Source: Dyella monticola
Lineage (GTDB): Bacteria > Pseudomonadota > Gammaproteobacteria > Xanthomonadales > Rhodanobacteraceae
NCBI RefSeq assembly: GCF_003363155.1
Contig: NZ_QRBE01000001.1
Location: forward strand, 682,001 to 746,000
Reading direction: 5' to 3'
DNA length: 64,000 nt
Every line of letters starts with the position of its first letter. Positions within the stretch are counted from its first letter, which is position 1. Shown here one piece after another: positions 34,674 to 44,230 of this stretch. The notes beneath the pieces are model-generated. The model saw only the letters and a program-made list of their open reading frames with translations. It was not told where the DNA came from and ran no database searches. The translations under genes were made by a program, and so were the position numbers.

Positions 34674-35348
34674 TCAAGGATGGGCCGCCGTGCGCGGACG
34701 GTGGTGCATCGGTGGCGGCGAGGAGGGCGCGCGGAACGGCACCACGCCAGCATCGATCGGCAATTGCGCATCGCTCAGCATCGCCAGCAGTGTTTCGCCA
34801 TAGATCAGCTCGAACGGTTTGCCGGACACGAACCGCCAGGCATCGTCGGTGTAATCGCCGCAAGCGACGATTTTTACCGCAGAGGCGTGATGCAGTTTCA
34901 TCAAGCTATGCATCTCGCGCACGTCTTTGACTTCGACATTGCGGTGCTGCCAGTGGCGGCATTGCACCAGCGTCGTAACGCCATGCTTGCGCAGAATCAG
35001 ATCCAGGCCTTCATCGGCGTCGAGCTGGGTGACGTGTTCTACGGCATAACCGCGAAAGCGAAATGCTTGGGCAACGCGTCCCTCGAACGAGCGCCAATGC
35101 ATGTGACGCAGTTGCGCCAGCTCATCGCCAATGACCAGGCGACGCATGCGCTTGCGGTGTCCCACGCAGGTGGCAGCGGCGCAGCTCGCGCAAGCGATCA
35201 GGGCCATCCAGTAGAGCACCATGTAAACAGCGCTATGCGCACCGCGCCCGTAATAGACGCCCAGGTAAGTGCTCGCGCCGAGCAATATGCCGGCGGGCCA
35301 ATGCACCAAAACGAACCGTTCGATGCGATGTGTTCCGTGCTTCGCCAT
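34674..35348 (-). CDS. Membrane-anchored Mrr-like protein, degenerate active site
   Basis: A 224-residue paralogue of the protein at 4059-4712: two hydrophobic N-terminal helices, then MHWRSFEGRVAQAFRFRGYAVEH, DADEGLDLIL and TTLVQCRHWQHRNVEVKDVREM. The catalytic QCK of the first copy is QCR here (Lys to Arg) and GGADGG is DADEG, so nuclease activity is doubtful. It shares ASAVKIVACGDYTDDAWRFVSGK with the other copy. The C-terminal Pro/His tail (PFRAPSSPPPMHHRP) is extra. ATG at 35348 after GGGGGAG. Confidence 0.8.
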   Translation of the reverse strand: MAKHGTHRIERFVLVHWPAGILLGASTYLGVYYGRGAHSAVYMVLYWMALIACASCAAATCVGHRKRMRRLVIGDELAQLRHMHWRSFEGRVAQAFRFRGYAVEHVTQLDADEGLDLILRKHGVTTLVQCRHWQHRNVEVKDVREMHSLMKLHHASAVKIVACGDYTDDAWRFVSGKPFELIYGETLLAMLSDAQLPIDAGVVPFRAPSSPPPMHHRPRTAAHP

Positions 35349-35669
35349 CAACTCCCCCGAGCTGTGAACGTTGCTTACGAACCGTGGATCGACCTTAGCG
35401 CGGACGTTTCGCCAGATCAGCGTGCAGCGCGGCATTGGGCCGCAGCGCTATTCTGTTGCGGCAAAACGGTTTCTGCGGGGGTTGTTTTGTGCGTTGCAGC
35501 GATGTTTTGGCGTCAATGGGCGATGAAGGCTCGCGGATAATCGGCTCCTGGCCTGCGTTCATGGCCGATTTCTGGTGGGCCGAGCACTATGGCCCGTGAT
35601 CCGCGTTCTACGGTGTTTTCACATCACGCATGCCACACCAAAGCGCAGAACTTTGGACGGGAATCTCTT

Positions 35670-36053
35670 ATGAATCGCCATGTGCATAGCGGCGTCAGCA
35701 ACGTCAGCGTCAATTGGGACGATCCGCAGTTGGTTTCTCTGCTGCGCCGAAGCGAGCAATGGAGTATCGACAATCGCAGCGGTTTTTCGCCGCAAGACGT
35801 GCACGTCTATCTAGGCTGGAGCGGCTCCGTCGGCCGGCCGGCGACGCTGGTATGGGAGCGGGATAACGCCCTCGTGCTGGAAACCACGTTCCCGATTGCC
35901 CAAGGTGAACAGGTGCGCGTCGATAAGCACCTGGGTAATCGCATCCGCACGCTGTGGGGCGTGGTCGTGGAAGGGCGTGAGGGCTTCCGCGAGGGGGATC
36001 GCCAGAAGGGCATTCATGTGTACTGGTTGCAGGTGTCGAACAACCAGCCCTGA
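35670..36053 (+). CDS. Tandem paralogue A, unknown, PilZ-like?
   Basis: A 127-residue soluble protein. The segment SVNWDDPQLVSLLRRSEQWSID, then a beta-rich half (LVWERDNALVLETTFPIAQGEQVRVDKHLGN ... LWGVVVEGREGFREGDRQKGIHVYWL) that has the rhythm of a PilZ-like beta barrel, but the RxxxR and D/NxSxxG c-di-GMP motifs are not evident. Paralogous to the next gene (about 50 percent identical by eye). ATG at 35670 behind GACGGGAATCTCTT. Function not assigned. Confidence 0.7.
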   Translation: MNRHVHSGVSNVSVNWDDPQLVSLLRRSEQWSIDNRSGFSPQDVHVYLGWSGSVGRPATLVWERDNALVLETTFPIAQGEQVRVDKHLGNRIRTLWGVVVEGREGFREGDRQKGIHVYWLQVSNNQP

Positions 36054-36181
36054 CCCCGCTAAAGAAATCATTTCGGCAGTCGATAATTGCCCTCAAGGGC
36101 GCCGTATTTCCGGTAAGCGCGCCCGTTTCGCGGGTGCGAAGCGGGGCTGGACGATTCAATAGAAAAAACAAAAAGGTCCGT

Positions 36182-36556
36182 ATGAGCCACTTCAAGACCA
36201 CGTCCAAGGTATCGAACAACCAGGTCGACTGGAGCGATCCCCGTCTGCAGGCGCTCTTGCGCAAGAGCGAGGAGTGGAAGCTCGACAATCGCGGCGCCTT
36301 CCCCGCGCAAGACGTGCACGTACAAATCGGCTGGGGTGCCAGCACGCCGCGCAAGGCTACGCTGGTGTGGGAAGCCGAGCGCGTGATGGTGCTGGAAACT
36401 CGCTTCCTGATCCCGCAGGGCGAGCACGTGCGCGTAGACCGCCTGTACGGTGACGGCATGCGTACGATGTGGGCCACGGTGGCGGAAGGTCGCGAAGGGT
36501 TTCGCGAAGAGGACAGGCAGAACGGCGTCTATGTGCACTGGTTGCACATGGGTTGA
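36182..36556 (+). CDS. Tandem paralogue B, unknown, PilZ-like?
   Basis: A 124-residue copy of the preceding protein, sharing VDWSDPRLQALLRKSEEW, QDVHVQIGW, TLVWEAERVMVLETRFLIPQG and VAEGREGFREEDRQNGVYVHWL. The two are 128 bp apart on the same strand and probably arose by duplication. No signal peptide or membrane segment. ATG at 36182; AAAGGT upstream could be the ribosome binding site. Same uncertainty on function as the first copy. Confidence 0.7.
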   Translation: MSHFKTTSKVSNNQVDWSDPRLQALLRKSEEWKLDNRGAFPAQDVHVQIGWGASTPRKATLVWEAERVMVLETRFLIPQGEHVRVDRLYGDGMRTMWATVAEGREGFREEDRQNGVYVHWLHMG

Positions 36557-36594
36557 TAAAGGGGGCACTGCGAAGCGCCCTCCCTTTGCATGGA

Positions 36595-38370
36595 TTACGC
36601 CGGCTCCCCCGCTAGCAGATAAAAACCGACTTGCGCCCGCTTGGCATGCCGCTTCGCCCGTGCTGCCAACGTGGCCAGTGTTTCGGGATGTCCGGGGAAT
36701 GGCGGCAGCACGCGCACTGCGCCGATGGCCACGGTCGTGAGCGGGAAGAACTGCGTGTTGCCGTGACGGTCCTCACCGACAATGCCATGCCGTGCAATGT
36801 CTTCCTCGTTGAACAATTCGCGTGCGCGCTGGTTGAACAGTTCTACCATGTGGCGACAGCGCGTCTCCCAATCATCACTTTGCAGCACCAGCAGAAAATC
36901 GTCGCCGCCGATATGGCCGACGAAATCGCTGCGAGGGTTCGATTGCGCGGTGAGAATGCCGGCCAGCAGCCGGATCATTTCATCGCCCCGGAAATACCCA
37001 TATTGATCGTTGAATGGTTTGAAGTGGTTCAGATCTACGTAAGCGACGCTAAAGGGAAGCTCGGCGCGCAGCAGGCGCGCGACATGTTCGGTGACCGGAA
37101 TGTTGCCAGGCAGAAACGTCAGTGGATTGGCGTAGCGCGCCGCTTCGATACGTAACTCGGTAACGCGCCTAACCAGCGATTCGCCGGTACCCAGGCCCAG
37201 ATATTGGCCTTCGCGGGTGATTACAAAACCATCGCTGAGATAACGCTGATCCTGTCCGCGCAGAATATCGGCCATGCTTTCCAGCGATTGGCGCACATCG
37301 CACAGCAACGGTGCCTCGTGCATAAAAGTCGTGCAGCTTTTTCGTCCGTAAAGTTCGCGCGTGTAGGGTTGCGCCATGCGCTCGCTGAAGACGCGTCGGT
37401 TGACCAGGCCGATGGGTCTGCCTTCTTCCACCACGGCTAATGCGTGCAAGTCAGCTAACTGTAAGAAGATCGAGATGACATCGCTGTTGGTGTTGCGCGC
37501 GGTGAGTGCGGGTGCTTCTATAACCAGATGTCCCAGATGCATCGGTCGCTGTGTCACCGGTCCACGTGGGTGTGGGGGTACCGCGATGACAGTGGCGTCC
37601 AGTCCGGTGCACACGGTGTCGTCGATCTTATCGACCGTCCACGGTGAAGGGTGACCAAGCAGAAAACCCTGCGCATAGGGAATACCCAATTCACGCAGCA
37701 TGTGCAGATCGTCTGCGTCCTCCACACCTTCGCCAACCAGGTCTGCACCCAGCGTTTCCGCCACTTGGCACAGTGCGCGCACAATGGCCATGCGCTCGGC
37801 ACTCTTGGCCAATCCATGAATGAGATAACGATCGATCTTCACCACTTCGGGGTGGATTTCGTTCCACATCTCGAAGTTGGAATGGCCATTGCCGAAATCG
37901 TCCAGCGCAAAACGCACGCCATGCGCGCGCAGATAACCCAGTGCATGGGCAAGGCGCGCGGGTTCCTCGACGATATCGCGTTCTGTCAGTTCCACCGTGA
38001 TGCGACTTAGATCAACGCCGCCGGTGCCGAGTGCGGCAAGCAGCTCGTCGGGCTTGATCGATCCTTGCATGAAGGCTTGTGCGCTGAGATTCACCAGCAG
38101 TCGCCCGCGTGGGTTCTGCGCCGCGAACGCATTGCATACGATGCGTGCGGCAGTGAGTTCGAATTCGCCCAGGCGCCCTTCAGCGCGTGCCAAGTTAAGC
38201 AACTCCGGCGTGCTGATGTTGCCAAGTTGCTTGGTGGCGCGGATCAAACCTTCGTGTGCGACCACATCCATCGTGTCCAGCCGGACCAGCGGCTGGAATA
38301 CCGCCGCAAGGCCGTTCTGCGCACGGTCGAGCAGTGAGTGGAAGCGGCTGTGGTCGCGTGAGAAAACCAT
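36595..38370 (-). CDS. EAL-(CBS-like)-GGDEF cyclic-di-GMP protein
   Basis: A 591-residue soluble protein with the domain order EAL first, GGDEF last. EAL residues appear complete for phosphodiesterase activity: E40 in HEGLIRA, N in LLVNLSAQAF, E in TVELTERD, the DD of FALDDFGNGHSN, K in VVKIDRYL, E in VGEGVED and Q in YAQGFLLG. A middle region (about 270-400) with SVISIFLQLADLHALAVVEEGRPIGLVNRR looks like a CBS pair. The GGDEF site is GGDDF (488-492), no RxxD inhibition site. This architecture is common in Xanthomonadales. Its gene lies 5 bp behind a chemoreceptor gene, so it is likely in an operon with it. Confidence 0.9.
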   Translation of the reverse strand: MVFSRDHSRFHSLLDRAQNGLAAVFQPLVRLDTMDVVAHEGLIRATKQLGNISTPELLNLARAEGRLGEFELTAARIVCNAFAAQNPRGRLLVNLSAQAFMQGSIKPDELLAALGTGGVDLSRITVELTERDIVEEPARLAHALGYLRAHGVRFALDDFGNGHSNFEMWNEIHPEVVKIDRYLIHGLAKSAERMAIVRALCQVAETLGADLVGEGVEDADDLHMLRELGIPYAQGFLLGHPSPWTVDKIDDTVCTGLDATVIAVPPHPRGPVTQRPMHLGHLVIEAPALTARNTNSDVISIFLQLADLHALAVVEEGRPIGLVNRRVFSERMAQPYTRELYGRKSCTTFMHEAPLLCDVRQSLESMADILRGQDQRYLSDGFVITREGQYLGLGTGESLVRRVTELRIEAARYANPLTFLPGNIPVTEHVARLLRAELPFSVAYVDLNHFKPFNDQYGYFRGDEMIRLLAGILTAQSNPRSDFVGHIGGDDFLLVLQSDDWETRCRHMVELFNQRARELFNEEDIARHGIVGEDRHGNTQFFPLTTVAIGAVRVLPPFPGHPETLATLAARAKRHAKRAQVGFYLLAGEPA

Positions 38371-38375
38371 GGAAA

Positions 38376-40025
38376 TCAGGCGGCCTTATCCCACGCTGGT
38401 GCTATTTGTGTATGGGTGAGCATTGCATCGGCATGGAAGGTTTGCGTGGTGTCTGCTTGCCTGGATGCCTCGATGCGAAAGAAATCCATTTGCTGCAACA
38501 ACGCCTCGGCGCTGCGGTGCATGGCATGGCTCATGCTCGCGTTGCGCTCGACGAGAGAGGCATTCTCCTGAGTGGAGGCATCCATGCTTGCGATCGCGAG
38601 GTTCACCTGATCGATCCCCGTTTTCTGCTCGTTACTGGATGACGCCATGACAGCTACTTTCTCCGAAACTTCTGCAGCGCTTGCGACGATGCTCGTCAAG
38701 GCTTCACCGGAGCGTTGCGCGAAGCGGCGGCCATCTTGCACGGCGTCGCTGCTTTCCTCGATGGATCGTTTCACTTCACGCGCCGCGGCCGAACAACGCT
38801 GCGCGAGCTGGCGCACTTCCGCCGCTACTACGGCGAAACCTCGGCCGTGCTCGCCGGCGCGCGCCGCTTCCACTGCAGCGTTCAGCGCAAGCAGGTTGGT
38901 CTGGAACGCTACTTCATTGATCAGACTGACGAACTCGGCGATGCGCTGGCCGGAGCGCTCGATGGCATCCATCGCTGTCACGGTGTCGCCAACGATGCGG
39001 TGCCCTTGTTCGGCGAGCTGACGCGAGGCTACGGCTACACAATTTGCCTGACTGGCCGTAGCAGCTGCTTCGGCGATGCTCGCTGCAATCTGTTCCATGG
39101 ATGCGGAGCTCTCTTCCAGGTTGGCGGCTTGGGATTGCGTGCGTTGGCTCAGTGCCTGTGTGTTCCGCTCCAGCCGTTGCGCATCGTCGCGAACATGAGC
39201 GGCGTCCGCGCGAACTTGGCGCACGACATCGGCAAGCTGGTTATCCATAGCGGCCAACGCGCGCAACAGTTGGCCGATTTCATCATCACGACCCCACTCG
39301 ACTTTTTGGCCTAGTTCGCCGCGCGCGATACGCTGGGCCACTGCGCAAGCGAGTCGAAGTCGTGCGCCGAGCGCTCGAATCAGAACGCCATCACTGAGTG
39401 CGGCAAGCAGCAACGCACCGGTGAAGGCGGCCAGCATCACGAATAAGCCTTGTCGGTCGGCAGTGTGCTGGGTTTGTGCTTCGTTCTTGCCGGCAGCCAA
39501 GGCATTTTCGAACAAGTTGGTGAAATCGCTTTGCAGTGGCACCAGCGCCGGCTGCACGTCGGTGGCGAGCTTCAATTGTGCAATGTCGAATTGTCCGGCC
39601 TGCAGCAACGCAAGCGTGTCGTCCATGGCCTGTTCGGCATCTTTGCGATGTTGCGCCGCTAGCGTAAGCAACGTCTTCTGCTGCACGCCCAACCCACTGT
39701 GGCTCAGCGGCTGCCAGTAGCGGTCGATGTCCACTTTGTTGCTTTTGATCGCCGTGGCTGCATCGTCGGCGGCGGAGGGCAGGCGCATCAGCACCGCATG
39801 GGACAGTGCCTGGAAATCGTTATTGAAATCGCTCTGGACGCGGCCGACATCGGAAATCGGCGCCAGCGTGTCGCCAACTACGGACTGAATCCGCCAGTCC
39901 GCCTTGGTCAGGCTCAGGGCGCATAGGACCGCCATGGCGATAAGTATGAGGAGGATGCCTGCGAGACGAAGCAAAAGCAGGCGGCGGAGCGTGATACGGA
40001 ACAAGCCGAACGGGAGGCCAAGCAT
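38376..40025 (-). CDS. Methyl-accepting chemotaxis protein
   Basis: A 549-residue receptor with an N-terminal transmembrane helix ([22 protein letters not shown]), a ~150-residue helical periplasmic domain, a second membrane segment ([22 protein letters not shown]), a HAMP region and a long signalling domain with the hairpin tip [44 protein letters not shown]. No C-terminal CheR/CheB pentapeptide is present. Its gene sits 5 bp upstream of the EAL-GGDEF gene, hinting at a receptor that also affects c-di-GMP. The ligand domain resembles 4-helix bundle sensors. ATG 40025 lacks a clear ribosome binding site. Confidence 0.9.
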   Translation of the reverse strand: MLGLPFGLFRITLRRLLLLRLAGILLILIAMAVLCALSLTKADWRIQSVVGDTLAPISDVGRVQSDFNNDFQALSHAVLMRLPSAADDAATAIKSNKVDIDRYWQPLSHSGLGVQQKTLLTLAAQHRKDAEQAMDDTLALLQAGQFDIAQLKLATDVQPALVPLQSDFTNLFENALAAGKNEAQTQHTADRQGLFVMLAAFTGALLLAALSDGVLIRALGARLRLACAVAQRIARGELGQKVEWGRDDEIGQLLRALAAMDNQLADVVRQVRADAAHVRDDAQRLERNTQALSQRTQSQAANLEESSASMEQIAASIAEAAATASQANCVAVASRQLAEQGHRIVGDTVTAMDAIERSGQRIAEFVSLINEVAFQTNLLALNAAVEAARAGEHGRGFAVVAAEVRQLAQRCSAAAREVKRSIEESSDAVQDGRRFAQRSGEALTSIVASAAEVSEKVAVMASSSNEQKTGIDQVNLAIASMDASTQENASLVERNASMSHAMHRSAEALLQQMDFFRIEASRQADTTQTFHADAMLTHTQIAPAWDKAA

Positions 40026-40165
40026 GGTGCACCAGGGGAAGGGGATGCCTGCTTTTCGGCGAGAGGGCCTCCAACTTGAGCGTTGATGAAACTAAAAATC
40101 GTTGTATTTCAATAATTTGACAAAGATGTTGCGGATTGCTGAGAACAATGGCAACTGCCGTTCGC

Positions 40166-41401
40166 CTACGCACTTTCCGTTGCCGCACAAGGCTGCGTTT
40201 TCTCTCGCATGGCCTGCGCATGCAACACCACCGCGAGCACAATCGCCGCCACCGCGGCGAACGCCGCGAAGCCATAGATCGCGTTGTAACCCATGCCGCT
40301 GGCCACCCAACCACCGAGCGGGCCGGTAAGGGCCATGGCCACATCCATGAACACGGAATACACGCCAAGCGCCGAACCGCTGCTGTGCGCCGGTACGCGC
40401 TGCACGGCTTCTACGCCCAGTGCGGGGAACACCAGTGAAAAACCGAAGCCGGCAATGGCGGCGCCGATGCCCGCCATGGTGGCGGTGCTGGCCAGGCACA
40501 ACACGATCAGGCCGATGGCCTCGATGGAAAGCGACGCCATCGCCACGCGATAACCACCCAGCACGGGAATGCTGCGCGCGAAGATGAAACGCACACCCAC
40601 GAAGACGGTGCCAAATACGGTCAATGCAAGTGCGGCGTTCGGCCAGCCGTGTGAGGCATAGAACAAGGTGATGAAGGTGGCAATGCAGCCAAAGCCGATC
40701 GAACCGAGCGCGAGCCCTATGCCATAAGGCACCACGCGGGAGGCGACGGTGCGGAACGGGGAGCGTTCATCGGAAACAACCGTGGTGGCGCGCTTCAACC
40801 GCGCCAGCGGAAGCGCGCACAGCGCAAGCAACAGCGTGACGATGCCGATGGAAGCGAAACCAAAGTGATGATTGATCACCACGCCCAGCGGCGCGCCGGC
40901 AGCCAGTGCGCCGTAAGTCGCCACGCCGTTCCATGAGATGACCCGCGCCGTATGGCGATGTCCGACCTGGCCCATGCCCCAGGTGATGGCGCCGGTGCCC
41001 ACGCAGCTCTCCGCGCAGCCGAGCGCCAGTCGCGCGAGGAAGATCAGGCCCAGGCTCAGCCATGCCCGGTGACCGGTCCATGCCGCCATCAACAGAAACG
41101 CGCCGCTGGCCGCACACATCACAAGGCCGGATATCACCGTGTGCTTGGGGCCCTGGTGATCAGCCATACGCCCTGCTTGCGGGCGACTGAGCAGCGTTGC
41201 GACGTACTGCACGCTGATCGCCAGGCCCGCGAGCAAGGCGCCAAAGCCCAGATTGGCGTCCACAAACGTTGGCAACACGGCCAGCGACAAGCCAATGGTC
41301 AGGTAGGTGATGAAGGTGAACGCGACAGTGCTGAGTATCGACAGCAGCACGCCGGACTGGCGACCTTCTTCGGTCGCGATGGAGCGGGAGGCATCGGCCA
41401 T
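40166..41401 (-). CDS. MFS transporter (YhhS/YfcJ-like)
   Basis: A 411-residue 12-helix major facilitator resembling the YhhS/YfcJ group: SVQYVATLLSRPQAGRMADHQGPKHTVISGL between helices 2 and 3, LARLALGCAESCVGTGAITWGMGQVG in the middle of the N-terminal half, and GFGFSLVFPALGVEAVQRVPAHSSGSALGVYS in the second half. Such proteins export sugars or small hydrophilic compounds, but the substrate here is not known. ATG at 41401. Single gene. Confidence 0.88.
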   Translation of the reverse strand: MADASRSIATEEGRQSGVLLSILSTVAFTFITYLTIGLSLAVLPTFVDANLGFGALLAGLAISVQYVATLLSRPQAGRMADHQGPKHTVISGLVMCAASGAFLLMAAWTGHRAWLSLGLIFLARLALGCAESCVGTGAITWGMGQVGHRHTARVISWNGVATYGALAAGAPLGVVINHHFGFASIGIVTLLLALCALPLARLKRATTVVSDERSPFRTVASRVVPYGIGLALGSIGFGCIATFITLFYASHGWPNAALALTVFGTVFVGVRFIFARSIPVLGGYRVAMASLSIEAIGLIVLCLASTATMAGIGAAIAGFGFSLVFPALGVEAVQRVPAHSSGSALGVYSVFMDVAMALTGPLGGWVASGMGYNAIYGFAAFAAVAAIVLAVVLHAQAMREKTQPCAATESA

Positions 41402-41523
41402 GGAATAGGAGATCTGGCGGGGGAGAGCCGGATGGTGTTCCCATTATACGGTGTTATGGTGCGGCGCGTCATCGCCGCACCTGATGGACGTTCACGAATG
41501 CCTCGCTGCCGATCCGCACATAC

Positions 41524-42021
41524 CTAAGCCGCTGCACTCTCCAGCGCGGTGAGGTCTAGCTTCTTCATCGATAACACCGCCTGCATGACGCGTTGCGCCT
41601 TGGCCGGGTCGCCGCTGCCTAGCAGTTCCATCAACTGCACCGGCACGATCTGCCATGACAGGCCATAGCGATCTTTCAGCCAGCCGCATTGCTGCGCCGA
41701 AGGATCACCGTCTTGGGAGAGCGCGTTCCAAAAGTGGTCCACCTCCTCTTGAGTGTGGCAATTGACCACCAGCGATATGGATGGATTGAACGTGAACACC
41801 GGTCCACCGTTGAGGGCGGTGAAATGCTGGCCGTCCAATTCAAACGCAACGGTCATGGCAGTGCCTTCGGGACGGTTGGCGGCTTTGGCAGTGCTCTTGT
41901 CATAGCGGGCAATGGACAGTACGCGCGAATGCTCGAACAGCGATACGTAGAAATGCGCTGCTTCTTCTGCTTCGTCGTTAAACCACAAGAAAGGCGTAAT
42001 GCGTTGGAACCGGCTGCTCAT
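41524..42021 (-). CDS. PhnB-like VOC family protein
   Basis: A 165-residue glyoxalase/VOC-fold protein of the PhnB (3-demethylubiquinone methyltransferase-like) type: ITPFLWFNDEAEEAAHFYVSLFEHSRVLSI, GTAMTVAFELDGQHFTALNGGP, SISLVVNCHTQEEVDHFWNALSQDGDPSAQQCGWLKDRYGLSWQIVP. No enzymatic function is assigned to these. ATG at 42021 behind GGAGAACCCACC. Confidence 0.9.
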   Translation of the reverse strand: MSSRFQRITPFLWFNDEAEEAAHFYVSLFEHSRVLSIARYDKSTAKAANRPEGTAMTVAFELDGQHFTALNGGPVFTFNPSISLVVNCHTQEEVDHFWNALSQDGDPSAQQCGWLKDRYGLSWQIVPVQLMELLGSGDPAKAQRVMQAVLSMKKLDLTALESAAA

Positions 42022-42607
42022 GGTGGGTTCTCCAATCACGTTGAAAGCGCTTTTTACCTTTACGACGAATGCGGCGCTGACGGATCGACAGTGCCATGCC
42101 TTGCCGCAGGAAAGGGCGGCAATTGGGAAGCCAAATGCTGGCCATCGTTGTCACACATGTCTGGTTTTGCATGCCCAGCAAAGCGAGCGAAGTGATGTGC
42201 TGCATATCGCACTGCATACGCCGCGTGCGTCGCATCAGGGGATCGAGTGGCACTGTCCAGGGATTGCCTGCCAGCACTTTATGCATGCTGCGTTGCAACG
42301 GTAAAAACCTGCGTATTCAGTGGTTTGGAGCTAAAGCATGTGCATGCGATGTGAATGCATAAGTCGCTCGCACATGACATTTTTTCCTTTGCGATCTGAA
42401 TCACGTTCCAGCGTGGGCAAATCGGCCAAACGGACTGGACAACGTTGTCATAGCACGTCGATACTCGCGCCACTTTGCAGCTTCATGACAAGTGGTGCGC
42501 CGCTAGGAAGCGGCTGGCGAATCTCCCCCTCGGCTGTCCGGAATGCGGCCGTGAAATCGCCAACGTTGTTTTTTAACCGTTGCGTTTTCATCCTCCTGGA
42601 GATAGTC
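42022..42607. other. 586 bp upstream region of the chitinase pair
   Basis: No supported gene; minus-strand frames here (41978-42298, 42448-42732) lack a recognisable protein. The region should contain the chitinase promoter and regulators. It includes the 12 bp palindrome at 42438-42449 (listed separately). A search by eye for the c-di-GMP GEMM riboswitch core, often found before chitin genes, was negative. Confidence 0.35.
42438..42449. promoter_or_regulatory. Perfect 12 bp palindrome GACAACGTTGTC
   Basis: A perfect uninterrupted dyad 159 nt upstream of the first chitinase start. Its form resembles operators of LacI-type regulators, but no such regulator is nearby, so this is only a candidate site. 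Confidence 0.35.
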
Positions 42608-43984
42608 ATGCAGAAGAAGTCGAAGAAGTGGTCCGCCCTTACGGCAAGCGCGTTGAGCACCGCGGTTGGTGCAGCGCTATCTACGGCGTTGCTTACCGTT
42701 GCACCGGTGCAAGTCGTGCACGCAGAAAGCACATGTGCGCCAGCGTGGAGTGCAAGCGCGATCTATACCGCGGGTGACACGGCCAGCGAAAACGGCACCA
42801 ACTACGAAGCCAATTGGTGGACTCAGGGCAACGATCCGGCCACTAACAATGGCGGGCCGGGCAGTGGACAGCCATGGACATCGCAGGGCGGGTGCACGTC
42901 GAGCCCCACACCGACGCCCACTCCTACGCCGACACCCACTCCTACGCCGACACCCACTCCTACGCCGACACCCACTCCAACACCCACTCCAACACCCACG
43001 CCTACCCCGACACCCACGCCAACGCCTGCACCGAGCGGATTCGTGTTCAGTCCTTACAAGGACATCACGATCAATCTCAACTGGAACACCAACAGCATGC
43101 AGACGGCGGTTACCGGAACGGTGCTTCCGCTCGTGGGCAGCGGCAGTTTCTATTCCACCGCCGAACCTAATCTGCCCGCCATTTCGCTGGCCTTCGCCAC
43201 GGGTACCTGCGGTAGCGAAAACTGGGGCGGTGTGTCGGCATCGGGATTCATTTCCGGCAGCATCGATGCGCTCAACAGCGCAGGCCTCAATTACATCGTA
43301 TCCACCGGCGGCGCGGATGGCGTGTTTACCTGCGGATCGGCGTCTGCGTTCGAAAGCTTCATCGCCAATTACTACACCTCTCACATGATCGGTGTGGACT
43401 TCGACATCGAAGGTGGTCAGACGCAGGCGGAAATCCAGCAACTCGTCGCCGATGTCGCGGCGGCGCAATCGCAGTATCCGAACCTGCGCTTCTCCTTCAC
43501 CCTGGCCACGCTGGCGGCATCGGACGGCAGCTACGGCGGCGTCAATCAGTTGGGGCAGTGGGTGATGCAGGCGATTGCGGCATCGAGCCCGGCGCTGAAG
43601 AATTACACCGTCAATCTGATGGTGATGGACTACGGCAATGCGGTGGCCGCCAACTGTGTGGTAGTGAGCGGTGCGTGCGAAATGGGTCAGTCGGCGATTC
43701 AGGCCGTAACGAACCTGGAGCACACCTACGGCGTTTCTGCCGGCCACATCGAACTGACGCCGATGATCGGCCAGAACGATACGCAGGGTGAAATCACCAC
43801 ACTGGCCGATATCGACACCATCACCAACTACGCCACCGCAAACGGACTGGCGGGCGTGCATTTCTGGTCGCTCGATCGCGATACGCCGTGCGCGGCGGGT
43901 TCGGCGTCGTCCACGTGCAATTCCTATCCAAGCGTGGGAGCGCTTGGCTACACCAATGAAATCTTGAAAGACCTCGGCAAATAA
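42608..43984 (+). CDS. Secreted GH18 chitinase with one chitin-binding module
   Basis: A 458-residue secreted chitinase. Signal peptide (to VVHAE), one CBM5/12-like chitin-binding module ([21 protein letters not shown] ... [14 protein letters not shown] ... PWTSQGGC), a long Thr-Pro linker, then a GH18 catalytic domain with the motif D264-x-D266-x-E268 in GVDFDIEGG, whose Glu is the acid/base. The domain fits the chitinase subgroup of streptomycete ChiC-like and bacterial SI-CLP-like enzymes; I do not assign it further. It hydrolyses beta-1,4-GlcNAc chains outside the cell. ATG at 42608 after CCTGGAGATAGTC. The next gene is a paralogue. Confidence 0.92.
   Translation: MQKKSKKWSALTASALSTAVGAALSTALLTVAPVQVVHAESTCAPAWSASAIYTAGDTASENGTNYEANWWTQGNDPATNNGGPGSGQPWTSQGGCTSSPTPTPTPTPTPTPTPTPTPTPTPTPTPTPTPTPTPTPTPTPAPSGFVFSPYKDITINLNWNTNSMQTAVTGTVLPLVGSGSFYSTAEPNLPAISLAFATGTCGSENWGGVSASGFISGSIDALNSAGLNYIVSTGGADGVFTCGSASAFESFIANYYTSHMIGVDFDIEGGQTQAEIQQLVADVAAAQSQYPNLRFSFTLATLAASDGSYGGVNQLGQWVMQAIAASSPALKNYTVNLMVMDYGNAVAANCVVVSGACEMGQSAIQAVTNLEHTYGVSAGHIELTPMIGQNDTQGEITTLADIDTITNYATANGLAGVHFWSLDRDTPCAAGSASSTCNSYPSVGALGYTNEILKDLGK
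42906..43028 (+). repeat. Thr-Pro linker microsatellite, 18 bp units
   Basis: Tandem copies of an ACGCCGACACCCACTCCT-type 18 bp unit encoding (TP)n, about 40 codons. Length variation by slippage would change the linker between chitin-binding and catalytic modules without frameshift, since units are multiples of three. Confidence 0.8.
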
Positions 43985-44012
43985 CACGAGCAAGCAAGGA
44001 ATGCAGGGGAAT

Positions 44013-44046
44013 CCGTGGCGGTCCGGCCTATGCCGGATCGCCACGG
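44013..44046. terminator. 15 bp hairpin between the chitinase genes
   Basis: CCGTGGCGGTCCGGC and GCCGGATCGCCACGG pair over 15 bp with one G-U, loop CTAT. No U-run follows, so it may be an mRNA-stabilising stem or a Rho-linked terminator rather than a classical one. Confidence 0.5.
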
Positions 44047-44230
44047 CGCAACAGCGCGGCGTGCAATTGGCGGATGCGTCGCGTGGCAGGTCTCGCAAAA
44101 ACCACTACACGCAGTATCGGTGCACGGATGCGTGACGGCGTCCAACCCCACGTGGCTTGCTGGAATGCAGCCATGGTCACGCCGTATTCCTCACCTGTTG
44201 CGGTTTCATCCAAACTGTGGAGACAGTCCC

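Noticed and set aside
42022-42607. Possible c-di-GMP (GEMM) riboswitch before the chitinases
   Set aside because: The conserved GEMM core sequences could not be found; only a 12 bp palindrome stands out.
42677-44098. 473-codon minus-strand frame opposite chitinase 1
   Set aside because: Low-complexity Arg/Gly/Cys repeats arise from the antisense of the Thr-Pro linker; the plus strand has clear domains.
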